Notes under the pieces: generated by a model
What the model was told of the DNA's origin: nothing
Databases searched by the model: none
The model's input: the letters and a program-made list of their open reading frames with translations, nothing else
NCBI GenBank assembly: GCA_910586475.1
Contig: CAJUHM010000051.1
Coordinates: 1-16,277 of the forward strand
Direction of reading: 5' to 3'
Length of the DNA stretch: 16,277 nt
From: an uncultured Muribaculaceae bacterium
Lineage (GTDB): Bacteria; Bacteroidota; Bacteroidia; Bacteroidales; Muribaculaceae
Translations under genes and position numbers: made by a program
Shown: positions 16,088 through 16,277 of the stretch, piece by piece
Layout of the letters: the number at the start of each line of letters is the position of its first letter
Numbering within the stretch: position 1 is the first letter of the stretch

Positions 16088-16095
16088 CAAAAATA
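16088..16095 (-). promoter_or_regulatory. Candidate Bacteroidota promoter -7 octamer for the receptor operon
   Basis: The minus strand reads TATTTTTG, an exact TAnnTTTG match and identical to the octamer at 8356-8363. Transcription would begin near 16081 and give a leader of about 165 nt before the receptor ATG. No TTTG -33 element is seen at the expected spacing. It is the only CAAANNTA (plus-strand) match in the 362-bp region upstream of the receptor. Confidence 0.6.
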
Positions 16096-16277
16096 TTGAT
16101 TTTTTGTGGACTTTCCGCGACTTTCTCTAAAAAATACGTAAAAAAACCTACGAAAAATTTAATCCCGCCCCACTAACCTTCCTGAATATTATCCGACGCA
16201 GACGCTGTTTGACCCTTTTGACACAGGGCAGACGCATCTTAAATAAACTTAACGGCAGTTTACCAATATAAATAGTC
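16096..16277. other. AT-rich non-coding DNA upstream of the receptor operon
   Basis: No coding frame with credible content was found on either strand. Together with the leader it makes up the only gene-free stretch over 300 bases (15916-16277). It contains A/T runs at 16129-16160 and two direct repeats, gcagacgc (16198-16205 and 16228-16235) and tttgac (16208-16213 and 16217-16222), which could be protein-binding sites or chance. The sequence stops at 16277 without adapter, so the neighbouring gene is not in view. Confidence 0.6.

Noticed and set aside
15827..16090. Minus-strand frame of 87 codons overlapping the receptor start and leader
   Set aside because: It overlaps the receptor signal-peptide region in another frame and its start lies at the predicted promoter. 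The translation has no credible features, and the leader is better explained as untranslated RNA.
15919..16095. Cobalamin or TPP riboswitch upstream of the receptor
   Set aside because: Outer-membrane receptors often carry these, but I could not find the B12-box or TPP core motifs in the leader.

Overview
The window looks like the end of a contig from an uncultured or metagenome-derived Bacteroidales genome, most likely Muribaculaceae or a close relative (inference). The reasons are a moderately GC-rich coding sequence, a TonB-dependent receptor with an N-terminal carboxypeptidase-regulatory-like domain, Cys-Asn-Asp/Glu lipoproteins of the Bacteroidota surface-export type, DUF4254 and DUF5689 proteins, no clear Shine-Dalgarno sequences, and TAnnTTTG-type promoter octamers. 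The first 22 bases are Illumina adapter sequence, not genome. All nine genes lie on the minus strand, so the biological order runs from the right end of the window to the left.

Unit 1 (right, about 16095 to 8468): a candidate promoter, a structured leader of roughly 165 nt, a TonB-dependent outer-membrane receptor (917 aa), and two tandem DUF5689-type surface lipoproteins (620 and 895 aa). Gaps between the genes are only 31 and 44 bp. A strong Rho-independent terminator closes the unit at 8468-8505. This reads as an outer-membrane binding and uptake system with DUF5689 lipoproteins where a SusD-like partner would normally sit. The two lipoproteins share a homologous N-terminal half but carry different C-terminal modules. 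The 895-aa protein contains a tandem 147-residue DUF6359-like duplication. The leader holds a stable hairpin, and a 9-nt segment perfectly complementary to the sequence across the receptor's start codon, which suggests translational control.

Unit 2 (left, 8363 to the contig end): a promoter octamer precedes an unrecognised 719-aa single-pass membrane protein. It is followed in the same direction by a secreted histidine-type acid phosphatase, a DUF4254 protein, ruvB (Holliday-junction helicase motor), a Wzx-like polysaccharide flippase and a DUF389 multi-spanning membrane protein. DUF4254 and ruvB are almost contiguous. The other gaps are 32 to 93 bp and show no obvious terminator or consensus promoter, so part or all of this run may be co-transcribed.

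No rRNA, tRNA, CRISPR array, insertion sequence or phage gene was seen. The only stretch over 300 bases without a gene is 15916-16277, which holds the receptor's leader, promoter and AT-rich upstream DNA.
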